From positions 1-64,000 of the forward strand of contig NZ_WPZY01000003.1 of the NCBI RefSeq assembly GCF_013031405.1: a stretch of 64,000 nucleotides of DNA, in the 5' to 3' direction. A program made the position numbers and the translations under genes. Shown piece after piece: positions 9,458-18,624 of this stretch (positions are counted from its first letter, which is position 1; each line of letters starts with the position of its first letter). The stretch is from Ruegeria sp. HKCCD8929. GTDB lineage: Bacteria > Pseudomonadota > Alphaproteobacteria > Rhodobacterales > Rhodobacteraceae. Below the pieces are notes generated by a model that worked only from the letters and a program-made list of their open reading frames with translations, searched no databases and was not told the origin of the DNA.

Positions 9458-9532
9458 ATCCGGGGCTAACCCCTTGATCGGGCACAGCCGCGCCCCCATA
9501 ACGGAGGCAACACCAAGGATAACCAAGGACCG

Positions 9533-10840
9533 ATGGACCCGACCTCTACCGCAATCGACAGCGCCTTCTGGATCACAGCGGGCGCAATTCTGTTTCTGCT
9601 TGTTCTTTCGGGATTTTTCTCGGGCTCGGAAACCGCGCTGACCGCCTCGTCCCGGGGAAAGCTCAGGGCGCAGGCCGACAAGGGGTCGCGCGGGGCGCAA
9701 AAGGCGCTGGACATCACCGACGACAATGAACGGCTGATCGGCTCGGTCCTGCTGGGCAACAACCTGGTCAACATCCTCGCCGCGTCGCTGGCCACGGCGC
9801 TGTTCACCCGGCTTTTCGGCGAAAGCGGCGTGGCGCTGGCGACGCTGGTGATGACCCTGCTGGTGCTGATCTTTGCCGAGGTCCTGCCCAAGACCTACGC
9901 CATCACCAATGCCGAAAAGGCCGCCGCCGCCGTGGCCCCGGTCATCGGCCTGATCGTCACCCTGTTCTCTCCGATCGTCGCCGCCGTCCGCCTGCTGGTA
10001 CGCGGCGTGCTGAGCCTATTCGGCGTGCGCATCGACCCGGACAGCCACATTCTGGCCGTGCGCGAAGAGATTGCGGGCGCCATCCAGCTTGGCCATTCCG
10101 AAGGCGTGGTCGAGAAAGAAGACCGTGACCGCATCCTCGGCGCACTTGATCTGGGCGACCGGACGGTGGATGAGATCATGCTGCACCGCTCGAAGATCGA
10201 GATGATCGACGCCAATGAGGACCCCGAGGCGATCCTGCAGCAATGCCTGCAAAGCTCGCACACCCGCCTGCCGGTCTTTCGCGACGAACAGGAAAACATC
10301 ATCGGTGTGGTCCACGCCAAGGATCTGTTCCGCTCCATGTATGCCGAGGTCGGCGGCGCCGAGGGCGATGCCGACCGGCTGAAACAGTTCGACGTGGCCA
10401 AGGTCGCGAACCCTCCATACTTCGTGCCCGACACCACCACGCTGGACGACCAGATGCGGGAGTTCCTGCGCATGCGCGGCCATTTCGCGCTGGTGGTGGA
10501 CGAATACGGCTCGCTGCAGGGGCTAATCACGCTCGAGGACATTCTGGAAGAGATCGTGGGCGAGATCGCCGACGAGTTCGACCTGCCCGATGAGGTGCCG
10601 GTGACCCGCACCGAGGACGGCCAGTTCCTGGTCGAGGGCGCAATGACGATCCGCGACCTCAACCGCACCATGGATTGGACCCTGCCGGATGAAGAGGCCA
10701 ACACGGTGGCCGGATTGGTGATCCACGAGGCGCAGATGATCCCGACCGTCGGTCAGGTCTTTGCCTTCCACGGTTTCCGGTTTGAGGTCACCGCGCGCGA
10801 AGGCAACCGGGTCACTGCACTGAAGATCCGACCGCTGTAA
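9533..10840 (+). CDS. CNNM/CorC-type membrane protein (HlyC/CorC family)
   Basis: Predicted inner-membrane protein of the CNNM/CorC group, linked in other bacteria to magnesium or sodium export. An N-terminal DUF21 membrane domain (residues about 10-190, with the FFSGSETALTASS motif) is followed by a CBS pair (about 205-340, HTRLPVF and GHFALVVDEYG blocks) and a C-terminal CorC_HlyC FAD-like domain (about 350-430). Length 435 aa is normal. The old name hemolysin is not supported by anything visible. It lies 75 bases after xerD. Confidence 0.9.
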   Translation: MDPTSTAIDSAFWITAGAILFLLVLSGFFSGSETALTASSRGKLRAQADKGSRGAQKALDITDDNERLIGSVLLGNNLVNILAASLATALFTRLFGESGVALATLVMTLLVLIFAEVLPKTYAITNAEKAAAAVAPVIGLIVTLFSPIVAAVRLLVRGVLSLFGVRIDPDSHILAVREEIAGAIQLGHSEGVVEKEDRDRILGALDLGDRTVDEIMLHRSKIEMIDANEDPEAILQQCLQSSHTRLPVFRDEQENIIGVVHAKDLFRSMYAEVGGAEGDADRLKQFDVAKVANPPYFVPDTTTLDDQMREFLRMRGHFALVVDEYGSLQGLITLEDILEEIVGEIADEFDLPDEVPVTRTEDGQFLVEGAMTIRDLNRTMDWTLPDEEANTVAGLVIHEAQMIPTVGQVFAFHGFRFEVTAREGNRVTALKIRPL

Positions 10841-11194
10841 CTCCGGGATCTGCCGGGCCTGACAGGGCATAGCCTGCAAAGACCCGGGTTCCCGCAGCCA
10901 TCGTCAAAACCTCGTCATGACAGAAAACCGCACGCGTTCTGGCGGATCCGGCTCATCAATGATTCCTATGTCTTTTTTCATATGAGTAGACCAATGCTGT
11001 AACCGGAGACGCCCGTGGGCTCGCTTGTCGACCTTGCCACATCTTCGGCGGATTCGATTGAAGATCAACGCAATTTTCTGTAAAACCTTGACCATCCTGA
11101 CGATGCTCCTTGACTGGATCTGCAATCAAGTCTGGCGTTCCGGGGTCATGAATTCCAATTGAACTCCAGGCACAGGCATAAAGAGAGCTTATCA
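10841..11194. other. Intergenic stretch without a gene
   Basis: 354 bases between the CorC-type gene and the LysR gene. I see no open frame with a credible start, no tRNA and no strong terminator. Base composition is more AT-rich than flanking genes, as expected for a promoter region, and it must hold the lysR promoter. A TTG at 11159 in the lysR frame exists but lacks a ribosome site. Confidence 0.6.
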
Positions 11195-12091
11195 ATGTCG
11201 CGATCCCCTCTTCCTCCTCTGGCCTCTGTGAGAGTCTTCGAAGAGGCGGCGCGCTGCAAAAACTTCACCCTGGCCGCGTCGAAACTGGGGATGACACAGG
11301 CCGCCGTCAGCTATCAGATCAAAGTGCTGGAAGAACGGGTCGGCGCACCGCTCTTCCTGAGGCAGGCACGCGGGGTCGAACTGTCGCCCGTCGGATCGAA
11401 ATTCGCGGCCCGCGTGTCAGAGGCGCTTGATGTCTTGAGCGATGCGTTTTCAGAAGCAAAGGGGCTTTCGCAGGAGACACTCGCGGTCAGCGTGATCCCG
11501 ACCTTCGGCACCAATTTCCTGGCCCAGCGGCTTGGTACGTTTCAGTTGCAGAACCCCAAGATCGCCGTTCGTGTCGAACTCAGCGAACACTTGTCCGACC
11601 TCGCCTCGGACGGGTTTGACGTCGCCGTTCGCGGCGGCCACGGACCTTGGCCGGGACTGATCAGCCACCTTTTGATGCCGGTTCGGTTCACGCCCATGCT
11701 CAGCCCCGAACTTTTGGACAGTATCGGCAGTATCCGGGAGCCTGCGGACCTTCTGAAACTACCTATCCTGTCGGATGCGGACCCTTGGTGGAAACTCTGG
11801 TTTACAGCGGCCGGGCTGGATGACGGCGACTTTCCCGACCGGCCCCGGCAACAGGTCGGCCCACAGGTTCTTGAAGCCAACGCCGCAATCGCCGGACAGG
11901 GCGTTGCGATGCTGACGCCCGCTTTCTTCCAAAACGAACTCAGCCGTGGCCAGCTCGTTCAGCCCTTCGACCTCGTCTGCGATGATGGCAGCGGTTACTG
12001 GCTTGTCTTTCCTGAAACCCACCGAAACTCATTGAAAACAAAACGGTTCAGGACTTGGATCGAAGGCGAAGTGGCCGCGCTCGATACATGA
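11195..12091 (+). CDS. LysR-family regulator, GcvA-like
   Basis: DNA-binding activator/repressor of 298 aa. The winged helix-turn-helix spans residues about 8-66 (FTLAASKLGMTQAAVSYQIKVLEE, then VELSPVG), and residues about 90-295 are the periplasmic-binding-like effector domain. The AAVSYQI recognition helix is typical of the GcvA/AmpR-like branch. I start at the ATG at 11195; upstream codons lack a ribosome site. It sits 154 bases upstream of, and in the same direction as, the FAD-GcvT dehydrogenase, the most likely target. GC content appears a little lower than in neighbours. Confidence 0.88.
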   Translation: MSRSPLPPLASVRVFEEAARCKNFTLAASKLGMTQAAVSYQIKVLEERVGAPLFLRQARGVELSPVGSKFAARVSEALDVLSDAFSEAKGLSQETLAVSVIPTFGTNFLAQRLGTFQLQNPKIAVRVELSEHLSDLASDGFDVAVRGGHGPWPGLISHLLMPVRFTPMLSPELLDSIGSIREPADLLKLPILSDADPWWKLWFTAAGLDDGDFPDRPRQQVGPQVLEANAAIAGQGVAMLTPAFFQNELSRGQLVQPFDLVCDDGSGYWLVFPETHRNSLKTKRFRTWIEGEVAALDT

Positions 12092-12245
12092 GTGAACCAT
12101 CTGTCTTGGACCGACGGCAGAGGACGCAACCAATGCGGCAACTCACTCCCCAAGCGGCACAAAACGACACATTCTGTCGTAAACCATCTTGCAGACACCC
12201 ATGCGCCGCGCAAACTTCCCCGCATGGCATACAAGGAGTGATCTG

Positions 12246-14663
12246 TTGAAAACCACCACGCGTGTGGCCGTCATTGGCGGCGGTGTTGTCGGCTGTTCCG
12301 TGCTTTACCATCTGACCAAGCTCGGTTGGTCCGATGTGATGCTGCTGGAACGCTCCGAACTGACGTCCGGATCCACCTGGCACGCCGCCGGCGGGTTTCA
12401 CACGCTCAACGGCGACACCAACATGGCGGCGCTTCAGGGGTATACGATCCGGCTCTACAAGGAATTGGAAGAGCTGACCGGCATGTCCTGTGGTCTGCAC
12501 CATGTGGGCGGGGTGACGCTGGCCGACAATCAGGACCGGTTCGACATGCTGCTGGCCGAACGCGCCAAGCACCGGTTCATGGGGCTGGAAACCGAAATCG
12601 TCGGCCCCGATGAGATCAGGAAGATCGCCCCGATCACCAACACCGACGGCATCCTCGGCGCGCTCTACGATCCGCTCGACGGTCATCTCGACCCATCCGG
12701 CACCACCCACGCCTATGCCAAGGCCGCGCGCATGGGCGGCGCCAGCATCGAGACCCACTGCATGGTGCGTGAGACCAACCAGCGTGCGGACGGCACCTGG
12801 GACGTGGTCACAGACAAGGGCACCATCCATGCCGAGCATGTGGTCAACGCGGGCGGTCTCTGGGCGCGCGAGGTTGGCGCGATGGCAGGCATCTACTTCC
12901 CCCTGCACCCGATGGAGCATCAGTATCTGGTCACCGACAACATCCCCCAGATCGAGGCGATCATCGACGCGGGCGGCGAACATCCGCATGTGATGGACCC
13001 GGCGGGCGAAAGCTATCTGCGGCAAGAGGGGCGCGGGCTGTGCATCGGCTTTTACGAACAGCCCTGCAAGCCCTGGGCGGTGGATGGCACGCCCTGGGGG
13101 TTCGGGCACGAACTGCTGCCCGATGACTATGACAAGATCACCGACTCGATCGAGTTCGCCTATCGCCGCTTTCCGGTGCTGGCCGAAGCGGGTGTGAAAT
13201 CGGTGATCCACGGCCCCTTCACCTTTGCGCCGGACGGCAACCCTCTGGTCGGCCCGGTCCCCGGCGTGCGCAACTACTGGTCGGCCTGCGGCGTCATGGC
13301 CGGGTTCTCACAGGGCGGAGGTGTCGGCCTGACACTGGCGCAGTGGATGATCGAGGGCGAGCCCGAGCGCGACGTGATGGCCATGGATGTTGCCCGCTTC
13401 GGCGACTGGATCAGCCCCGGCTACACGCGGCCCAAGGTGATCGAGAACTACCAGAAACGCTTCTCGGTCGCTTACCCGAACGAGGAACTGCCCGCCGCGC
13501 GACCCAACCGCACCACGCCCATGTATGACGTCTTCTCCGACATGGGCGCAGTCTGGGGCCAGCAATACGGGCTGGAGGTGGTGAATTACTTCGCACAAGA
13601 GGGCGAGCCGGGATTTGAGACCCCGTCCTTCCGCCGCTCGGACGCGTTCGAGGCCACGGGCCGCGAAGTGCACCGAGTGCGCGAGGGCGTGGGCATCAAC
13701 GAGGTCCACAATTTCGGCAAATACCTGATCAAAGGTGCAGGCGCGCGGGCGTGGCTGGACCGGATCATGGCGGGCCGCATTCCACAGCCGGGGCGCCTTA
13801 GCCTCACTCCGATGCTGTCGCCCAAGGGCAAGCTGATCGGCGATTTCACCGTCTCCTGCCTGAGCGAGGACGAGTTCCAGCTCACCGCCTCCTACGGCAG
13901 TCAGGCCTTCCACATGCGTTGGTTCCTGCAACATGCAGAGAGCGGCGTAAGTATCGAAAATATCAGCGACAAGCGGAACGGGTTCCAGATCGCGGGCCCC
14001 AAGGCGCGCGAAGTGCTTGCCGCCTGTACCCGAACTGACATCAGCGACATACGTTTCATGGATGTACGCGGGATGACCATCGGCATGACCGACTGCATCG
14101 TGCAGCGCGTCAGCTACACCGGCGATCTGGGGTACGAGATCTATTGTGATCCAATGGCCCAGCGACAGCTCTGGTGGACGCTGTGGCAGGCGGGCCAGCC
14201 CCACGGCATGGTCCCCTTCGGCATGCGCGCGATGATGAGCCTGCGACTGGACAAGTTCTTTGGCTCGTGGATGGCCGAGTTCTCGCCGGATTACACCGCC
14301 GCCGAGACCGGGCTGGACCGGTTCATTTCCTTCAAGAAGAACGCCGATTTCATCGGCCGCGCCGCAGCGGAAGCCGAGCGCGAAGCAGGCACCGCCCGCA
14401 AGTTGGTGGCTTTCGAGGTCGATGCCGACGACGCGGATGTGAACGCCTATGAACCGATCTGGCTGGACGGCGAAGTGGTCGGTTTCTGCACTTCGGGCGG
14501 CTATTCGCATCACGCGCAAAAGTCGATTGCGCAGGGGTTCCTTCCGACGGACCGCGTGGCGGATGGGCTGGAGGTGGAAATCGAAATCCTCGGCCGGATG
14601 CGCAAGGCCCGGGTGATCTCGACCCCGCTTTTCGACGCGGATGGGGCGCGGATGCGCGGGTGA
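12246..14663 (+). CDS. FAD-GcvT fusion dehydrogenase (dimethylglycine/sarcosine dehydrogenase-like)
   Basis: Predicted to oxidatively demethylate an N-methyl amine such as dimethylglycine or sarcosine and pass the methyl carbon to tetrahydrofolate. Residues about 7-365 form a DAO-type FAD domain with VAVIGGGVVGCS; H46 in GSTWHAAG matches the histidine that covalently holds FAD in dimethylglycine and sarcosine dehydrogenases. A linker (about 370-425) leads to a GcvT folate domain (about 428-705) and a GcvT C-terminal barrel. Start is TTG at 12246, chosen because AAGGAG lies 9 bases before it and the FAD motif follows at once. Length 805 aa is normal. The exact substrate is not decided by sequence alone. 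Confidence 0.85.
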   Translation: MKTTTRVAVIGGGVVGCSVLYHLTKLGWSDVMLLERSELTSGSTWHAAGGFHTLNGDTNMAALQGYTIRLYKELEELTGMSCGLHHVGGVTLADNQDRFDMLLAERAKHRFMGLETEIVGPDEIRKIAPITNTDGILGALYDPLDGHLDPSGTTHAYAKAARMGGASIETHCMVRETNQRADGTWDVVTDKGTIHAEHVVNAGGLWAREVGAMAGIYFPLHPMEHQYLVTDNIPQIEAIIDAGGEHPHVMDPAGESYLRQEGRGLCIGFYEQPCKPWAVDGTPWGFGHELLPDDYDKITDSIEFAYRRFPVLAEAGVKSVIHGPFTFAPDGNPLVGPVPGVRNYWSACGVMAGFSQGGGVGLTLAQWMIEGEPERDVMAMDVARFGDWISPGYTRPKVIENYQKRFSVAYPNEELPAARPNRTTPMYDVFSDMGAVWGQQYGLEVVNYFAQEGEPGFETPSFRRSDAFEATGREVHRVREGVGINEVHNFGKYLIKGAGARAWLDRIMAGRIPQPGRLSLTPMLSPKGKLIGDFTVSCLSEDEFQLTASYGSQAFHMRWFLQHAESGVSIENISDKRNGFQIAGPKAREVLAACTRTDISDIRFMDVRGMTIGMTDCIVQRVSYTGDLGYEIYCDPMAQRQLWWTLWQAGQPHGMVPFGMRAMMSLRLDKFFGSWMAEFSPDYTAAETGLDRFISFKKNADFIGRAAAEAEREAGTARKLVAFEVDADDADVNAYEPIWLDGEVVGFCTSGGYSHHAQKSIAQGFLPTDRVADGLEVEIEILGRMRKARVISTPLFDADGARMRG

Positions 14664-14694
14664 CAAGCTCGGCCTGCCGGGCCAAGGTGGCGGG

Positions 14695-15300
14695 ATGAGC
14701 GAGATACCCATCATCCTGCTGGCCGCCGGCCAGTCCAGCCGTATGGGCGGCACCGACAAGCTGATGCAGGAGGTGGACGGCATGCCCCTCCTGTGCCGCG
14801 CCGCCGGGATTGCACGTCAGGTCGGGCCGGTCTTCGTCGCACTGCCCCCACAGCCGCATCCCCGCTACGGTGCGTTGTCCGGTTTGGATGTGGAGATCAT
14901 AGAAGTCCCGGATGCCGCCGAAGGCATGAATGCCAGCCTGCGCCGCGCCATTGCGGCGCTTCCTGAACAGACGCCCGCCGCGATGATCCTGCTGGCCGAC
15001 CTGCCCGATCTAACGGAAGAGGACCTGCGGACCACGCTTCAGGCGGTCAGCAAGTTCCCGGCTTGCAAAATCTGGCGCGGCGCCACCGAGGATGGCAAGC
15101 CGGGCCACCCGGTGATCTTCCATCGCTCTCTGTTTCCCGAACTGAAAACGTTGACCGGCGACACCGGCGCGCATTCTGTCACCAGACGACATCCTGAAAA
15201 CGTGCATCTGGTGCCGCTACCGGGCCAGCGCGCCCGGCTGGATTTGGACACACCGGCAGACTGGCAAGACTGGCGCAACAGGAAAAAGGCCCACGAATAG
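14695..15300 (+). CDS. MobA-like nucleotidyltransferase
   Basis: Predicted NTP transferase of the MobA/MocA group, which joins CMP or GMP to molybdopterin. The nucleotide-binding signature LAAGQSSRMGGTDK sits at residues about 8-21, followed by a LLADLPDLTEEDL metal/sugar-site block. Length 201 aa matches MocA-like proteins. I start at 14695 because AAGGTGG precedes that ATG. No molybdenum hydroxylase gene is in the window; the gene follows the FAD-GcvT gene by 31 bases and may share its transcript, an unusual partner. Other small nucleotidyl transfer roles are possible. Confidence 0.75.
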   Translation: MSEIPIILLAAGQSSRMGGTDKLMQEVDGMPLLCRAAGIARQVGPVFVALPPQPHPRYGALSGLDVEIIEVPDAAEGMNASLRRAIAALPEQTPAAMILLADLPDLTEEDLRTTLQAVSKFPACKIWRGATEDGKPGHPVIFHRSLFPELKTLTGDTGAHSVTRRHPENVHLVPLPGQRARLDLDTPADWQDWRNRKKAHE

Positions 15301-15345
15301 AACCGGCTGCACCGGATGACGATACCGGAATGGCGCTGACTCTGC

Positions 15346-16098
15346 CTACGAAACCAGCCGCGCTAGCCGCTTGCCAGCAGTCGGGCGTGCCAGCGGATGG
15401 GGCTTTTGTCTGGCACCGGTTTTCAGATCTGGAAACAGTTCAAAGATCTCGCCTCGCTGCGCATTGTCCATCCCGGCGAGCGCTTCGACACTGGGGTGAA
15501 AACTCTCAGCCCAGATGCCGTTCGACAGCACGACCTCGTGCCGGTCACACATGAAATGGATGTAACGCAGGTTCGAAGCCTCGACCACGTCCACCCCCCT
15601 CACCCCGATCAGATGCTTTGCCGCAGCCAAAACCTCGGGCTCATCTGTATCGAACATGGTCTGGTCGCCGGACACGAGCACGCGGTGATTGGGGCTGACC
15701 AGCGTATCACGTTCGGGCAGCCCATTCCCCAGCGCCCCTTGCCGGATCAGCACCGGCCGCAGATAACTGGCATAGCGCAACCGGGTCTGGCCGATGACGG
15801 TGTTGCCGATCCATCTGATGGTCTGGATTCCGTTGTCGCGGGTAATCACGCGGTCGCCGGGCTTCAGATCCTCGACCCGGCGCTCCCCTTTGGGTGTCGC
15901 GATCATGGTGCCGGGTGTAAAGCAGGGCGAAATGCGCTCAGCTCCGGACCCCGTGTCGACCTGACCTTTTTCGGGTTCGTCGGCAGCAGACGCTTCCGAA
16001 CGCCCATCCCCCAGAGAACCGTCCGGCTGTCTCAATTTTTCCAACAATGATCTTTCAAATTGCCCCACGAGGCCAACTCCCACCAAAGCGGCGCCCAT
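15346..16098 (-). CDS. Hint-domain protein
   Basis: A 250-aa protein with a Hint_2-type (Hedgehog/intein) domain. C59 in the SPCFTPGTMIATP block is the expected nucleophile; VEDLKPGDRVITRDNG, the VSPNHRVLV histidine block and the AKHLIGVRG block follow in order. The first 55 residues are a polar spacer after a short hydrophobic start (MGAALVGVGLVG). In inteins this fold performs self-cleavage; in roseobacters such proteins are common, and their role is unknown. The usual extein junction residues are not evident at the C-terminus. It stands alone, convergent with the nucleotidyltransferase gene. Confidence 0.8.
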   Translation of the reverse strand: MGAALVGVGLVGQFERSLLEKLRQPDGSLGDGRSEASAADEPEKGQVDTGSGAERISPCFTPGTMIATPKGERRVEDLKPGDRVITRDNGIQTIRWIGNTVIGQTRLRYASYLRPVLIRQGALGNGLPERDTLVSPNHRVLVSGDQTMFDTDEPEVLAAAKHLIGVRGVDVVEASNLRYIHFMCDRHEVVLSNGIWAESFHPSVEALAGMDNAQRGEIFELFPDLKTGARQKPHPLARPTAGKRLARLVS

Positions 16099-17034
16099 GA
16101 ATTGCGCCTGACCGGTCAGCCCGGGCGAACAAATGGTTTTCGCCGCTCACTGACCTTTTCACCAAAAACCGGGGACGGGTCGGTCCGGCCTCAACGTCAA
16201 GGCCAGACCGATCACCCAACACACCAATTGCCACGGATGCTTTGAACCCCAGGCATGTTCCGAAATCCGAACTGCCCGGTTACGCCGCCGCCAAACCTAC
16301 AAATGACCCCCTCATTACCCTGGCGGCGGGCGTTCCCAGCATCTGATAAAAAACTTCCGATCGCCCCCGTACCGGCAGTTCCCCCTCAGTTGGGCAAGTC
16401 AATGCTTGACCAAGAATTCGATACAAACAACGAAAAATTTTGAGAAGTTTCTGTGTCAGGGAAAGGGCGAGAATGTGGCGCCCCACCCCCACTCAACCCT
16501 AGATCAACCTATGGGATATCGATCCGAAAAGATGACTTCGAACAACACCTCTGGAAAGCCGCTATTTCCTTAACCTCACTGCAGCCGTGTCAGGATTTTC
16601 AAAGCTGCAAGCCTGTGATGGCCAGATAAACATAAGCGCACCTCGCACAACCCATAAGCGATCAATCGCGTGATATCAGGGGCTTATGATCGGCATTTTT
16701 GCTACAGGAACCAATGTACTTTCCCTGCCGCTATTCTCTCCATTTCAAGAACAATAGGGGCGATCAGGTGATTCGATACCCCGCGACGCCGGATCGATTC
16801 GAACGACGGCCATGCAGGAAGCGGGCAAAATTCCGCTTAGGCTTTTCTGCCGCAGGCGCTTCTAACCTGCGTATCGACACCGAACAATCCCATCGCCGCC
16901 CGACCACCTGTGTCGTGCCCGCATGAAGGCAGATGAAGAATTCTTAATCTTCCATCCAGACAGCCCTCAGATTCAATCGCCATGTCTCCGATCAAGCCCC
17001 GGGCGTGAACCGGTGCGAGATACAGGAGATTCAT
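16099..17034. other. Long gene-free stretch before degP
   Basis: 936 bases with only short open frames lacking starts, ribosome sites or recognisable products. Composition is AT-richer than the surroundings, especially about 16420-16740. It may hold remnants of former genes or non-coding RNA, but I can name none. A TTCGAA-containing patch near 16795 looks briefly like a tRNA T-arm but the stem does not pair. The last part (AGGAG at 17024 region) is the degP leader. Confidence 0.5.
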
Positions 17035-18462
17035 ATGAGCTTTCGCAAATCCAACCGCCTGATGCCGCCACTGACCAGATGGACCGGCGCTCCGGCTCTG
17101 GGCGCGGCGCTGCTTACGGCGACGGCCCTGCCCGGCCACGCGGACGAAGCGCTGGCCGATCTGGTCGAGGAGGTCGCCCCCTCGGTCGTGACCATCATCG
17201 CCAAACAGGACAAGGCACCGGCCACGCCCCGGGGTTTCGACCCCGAGCGTCATCCCTTTGGCGAGTTCTTCCGGCGGTTCGGCGCACCGGAGGGGTTCGA
17301 CCTGCCCCAGCAGGGCCCGCGGCAAGGGCTGGGCTCCGGCTTCATCCTGGACGAGGCCGGCTATATCGTGACCAACCATCATGTGGTTGACGGTGCGAAT
17401 ACAGTCACGGTTCGGCTGAACGACGACCGGTCGTTCGAGGCCGAGGTGATCGGCACCGACCCGCTGACCGATATCGCCCTGCTCAGGATCGACGCCGGAA
17501 ACACCCTGCCCGCAGTCGAGTTCGGCGACAGCGACGCGATCCGCGTGGGTGAGGATGTGGTGGCCGTGGGCAACCCGTTCGGGCTCAGCTCGACCGTCAC
17601 CACCGGCATCGTCTCGGCCAAGGGCCGGAATATCTCCGAAGGGCCCTATGCCGAATTCCTGCAGACCGACGCCGCGATCAACAAGGGCAATTCCGGCGGG
17701 CCGCTCTTCAACATGGAGGGCGAAGTGGTCGGCGTGAACTCCGCCATCTACTCGCCCACCGGCGGCTCGGTGGGCCTGGGTTTTGCCGTGACCTCGAACA
17801 TTGTGGAAACCATCGTGGCCGATCTGCGCGATGACGGTCAGGTGGATCGCGGCTGGCTGGGCGTGTCGATCCAGAACCTCAACCCCGACATCGCCGCGGC
17901 AATGGGCCTGGACATGGCCAACGGCGCACTGGTTTCGGACGTGGTCGCGGACAGCCCTGCCGATGGCGCGCTGAAATCCGGTGACGTGATCGTTGCCTTC
18001 GACGGCAAGGAAGTGACCTCCAGCGCCGACCTGCCCCGACTGGTCGGCACCACGAAGATCGGAACCGAGAGCACGCTCAAGGTCCTGCGCAACGGTCAGG
18101 AGCAGGAGGTGACCGTGACCATCGGCGCGCATCAGTTGGCCTCGGCTGACCTTGACCAACCCGCAGACGCAGCGCCTGCCACCGCTCTGGGTGTCACCGT
18201 GGCCCCGCTGACCGAGACCGCGCGGGCGGAAATCGGGGTCGGCGATGAGGTCACCGGCGTGGTGGTCATGTCGCTTGAGCCCGACAGCCCGGCAGCGAAG
18301 GCGGGGCTGAAGCGCGGCGACGTGATCGTCAAGCTGGGCGCCCAGGAAACCGACAGCCCCAAGGCACTCAAGGCCGCGCTGGAAAGCGAAAAGACCGATC
18401 CGGCCCTCATGCTGATCAATCGGGGCGGCAGCCAGATCTTCGTCGCGGTCGAGATCGCCTGA
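17035..18462 (+). CDS. Periplasmic serine protease DegP/HtrA family
   Basis: Degrades or refolds damaged envelope proteins. A signal peptide (residues 1 to about 36, ending PGHA) precedes a trypsin-like domain with the triad H116 (NHHVVDG), D146 (PLTDIALL) and S220 (KGNSGGPLF). Two PDZ domains follow (about 255-350 and 370-470), the second with SPAAKAGLKRGDVI. Length 475 aa fits the Do family. The ATG at 17035 has AGGAG upstream; an earlier in-frame ATG at 17005 has none. It is followed by a response regulator and sensor kinase, so it is probably part of an envelope-stress circuit. Confidence 0.93.
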   Translation: MSFRKSNRLMPPLTRWTGAPALGAALLTATALPGHADEALADLVEEVAPSVVTIIAKQDKAPATPRGFDPERHPFGEFFRRFGAPEGFDLPQQGPRQGLGSGFILDEAGYIVTNHHVVDGANTVTVRLNDDRSFEAEVIGTDPLTDIALLRIDAGNTLPAVEFGDSDAIRVGEDVVAVGNPFGLSSTVTTGIVSAKGRNISEGPYAEFLQTDAAINKGNSGGPLFNMEGEVVGVNSAIYSPTGGSVGLGFAVTSNIVETIVADLRDDGQVDRGWLGVSIQNLNPDIAAAMGLDMANGALVSDVVADSPADGALKSGDVIVAFDGKEVTSSADLPRLVGTTKIGTESTLKVLRNGQEQEVTVTIGAHQLASADLDQPADAAPATALGVTVAPLTETARAEIGVGDEVTGVVVMSLEPDSPAAKAGLKRGDVIVKLGAQETDSPKALKAALESEKTDPALMLINRGGSQIFVAVEIA

Positions 18463-18544
18463 CGTGAACCCGCGCGCGCCATAGATGGGGAGTCCAGCGC
18501 GCGCATGTTCGGCGGCTCCGGCCTACCCTCCACCCGCCGAACCG

Positions 18545-18570
18545 GCCGGGCGCGGCCCCCCGCGCCCGGC
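18545..18570. other. Strong GC hairpin between degP and response regulator
   Basis: A perfect 10-bp inverted repeat (GCCGGGCGCG and its complement) with a 6-base loop of Cs and a G. No run of Ts follows on either strand, so it is not a classic terminator. It could protect the degP mRNA 3' end or reduce read-through into the two-component genes, giving a higher degP level. Confidence 0.45.
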
Positions 18571-18624
18571 ACGTGCATTCCCGAAAGGCAATGTATATAC
18601 CTCGAGAAAAAGGGATCTTTGAGC

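Noticed and set aside
13308..14783. A 491-codon minus-strand open frame
   Set aside because: Antisense to the FAD-GcvT enzyme, with no conserved motif.
16780..16815. A TTCGAAC patch resembling a tRNA T-arm
   Set aside because: The flanking bases do not form a 5-bp stem and no acceptor or anticodon arm is found.
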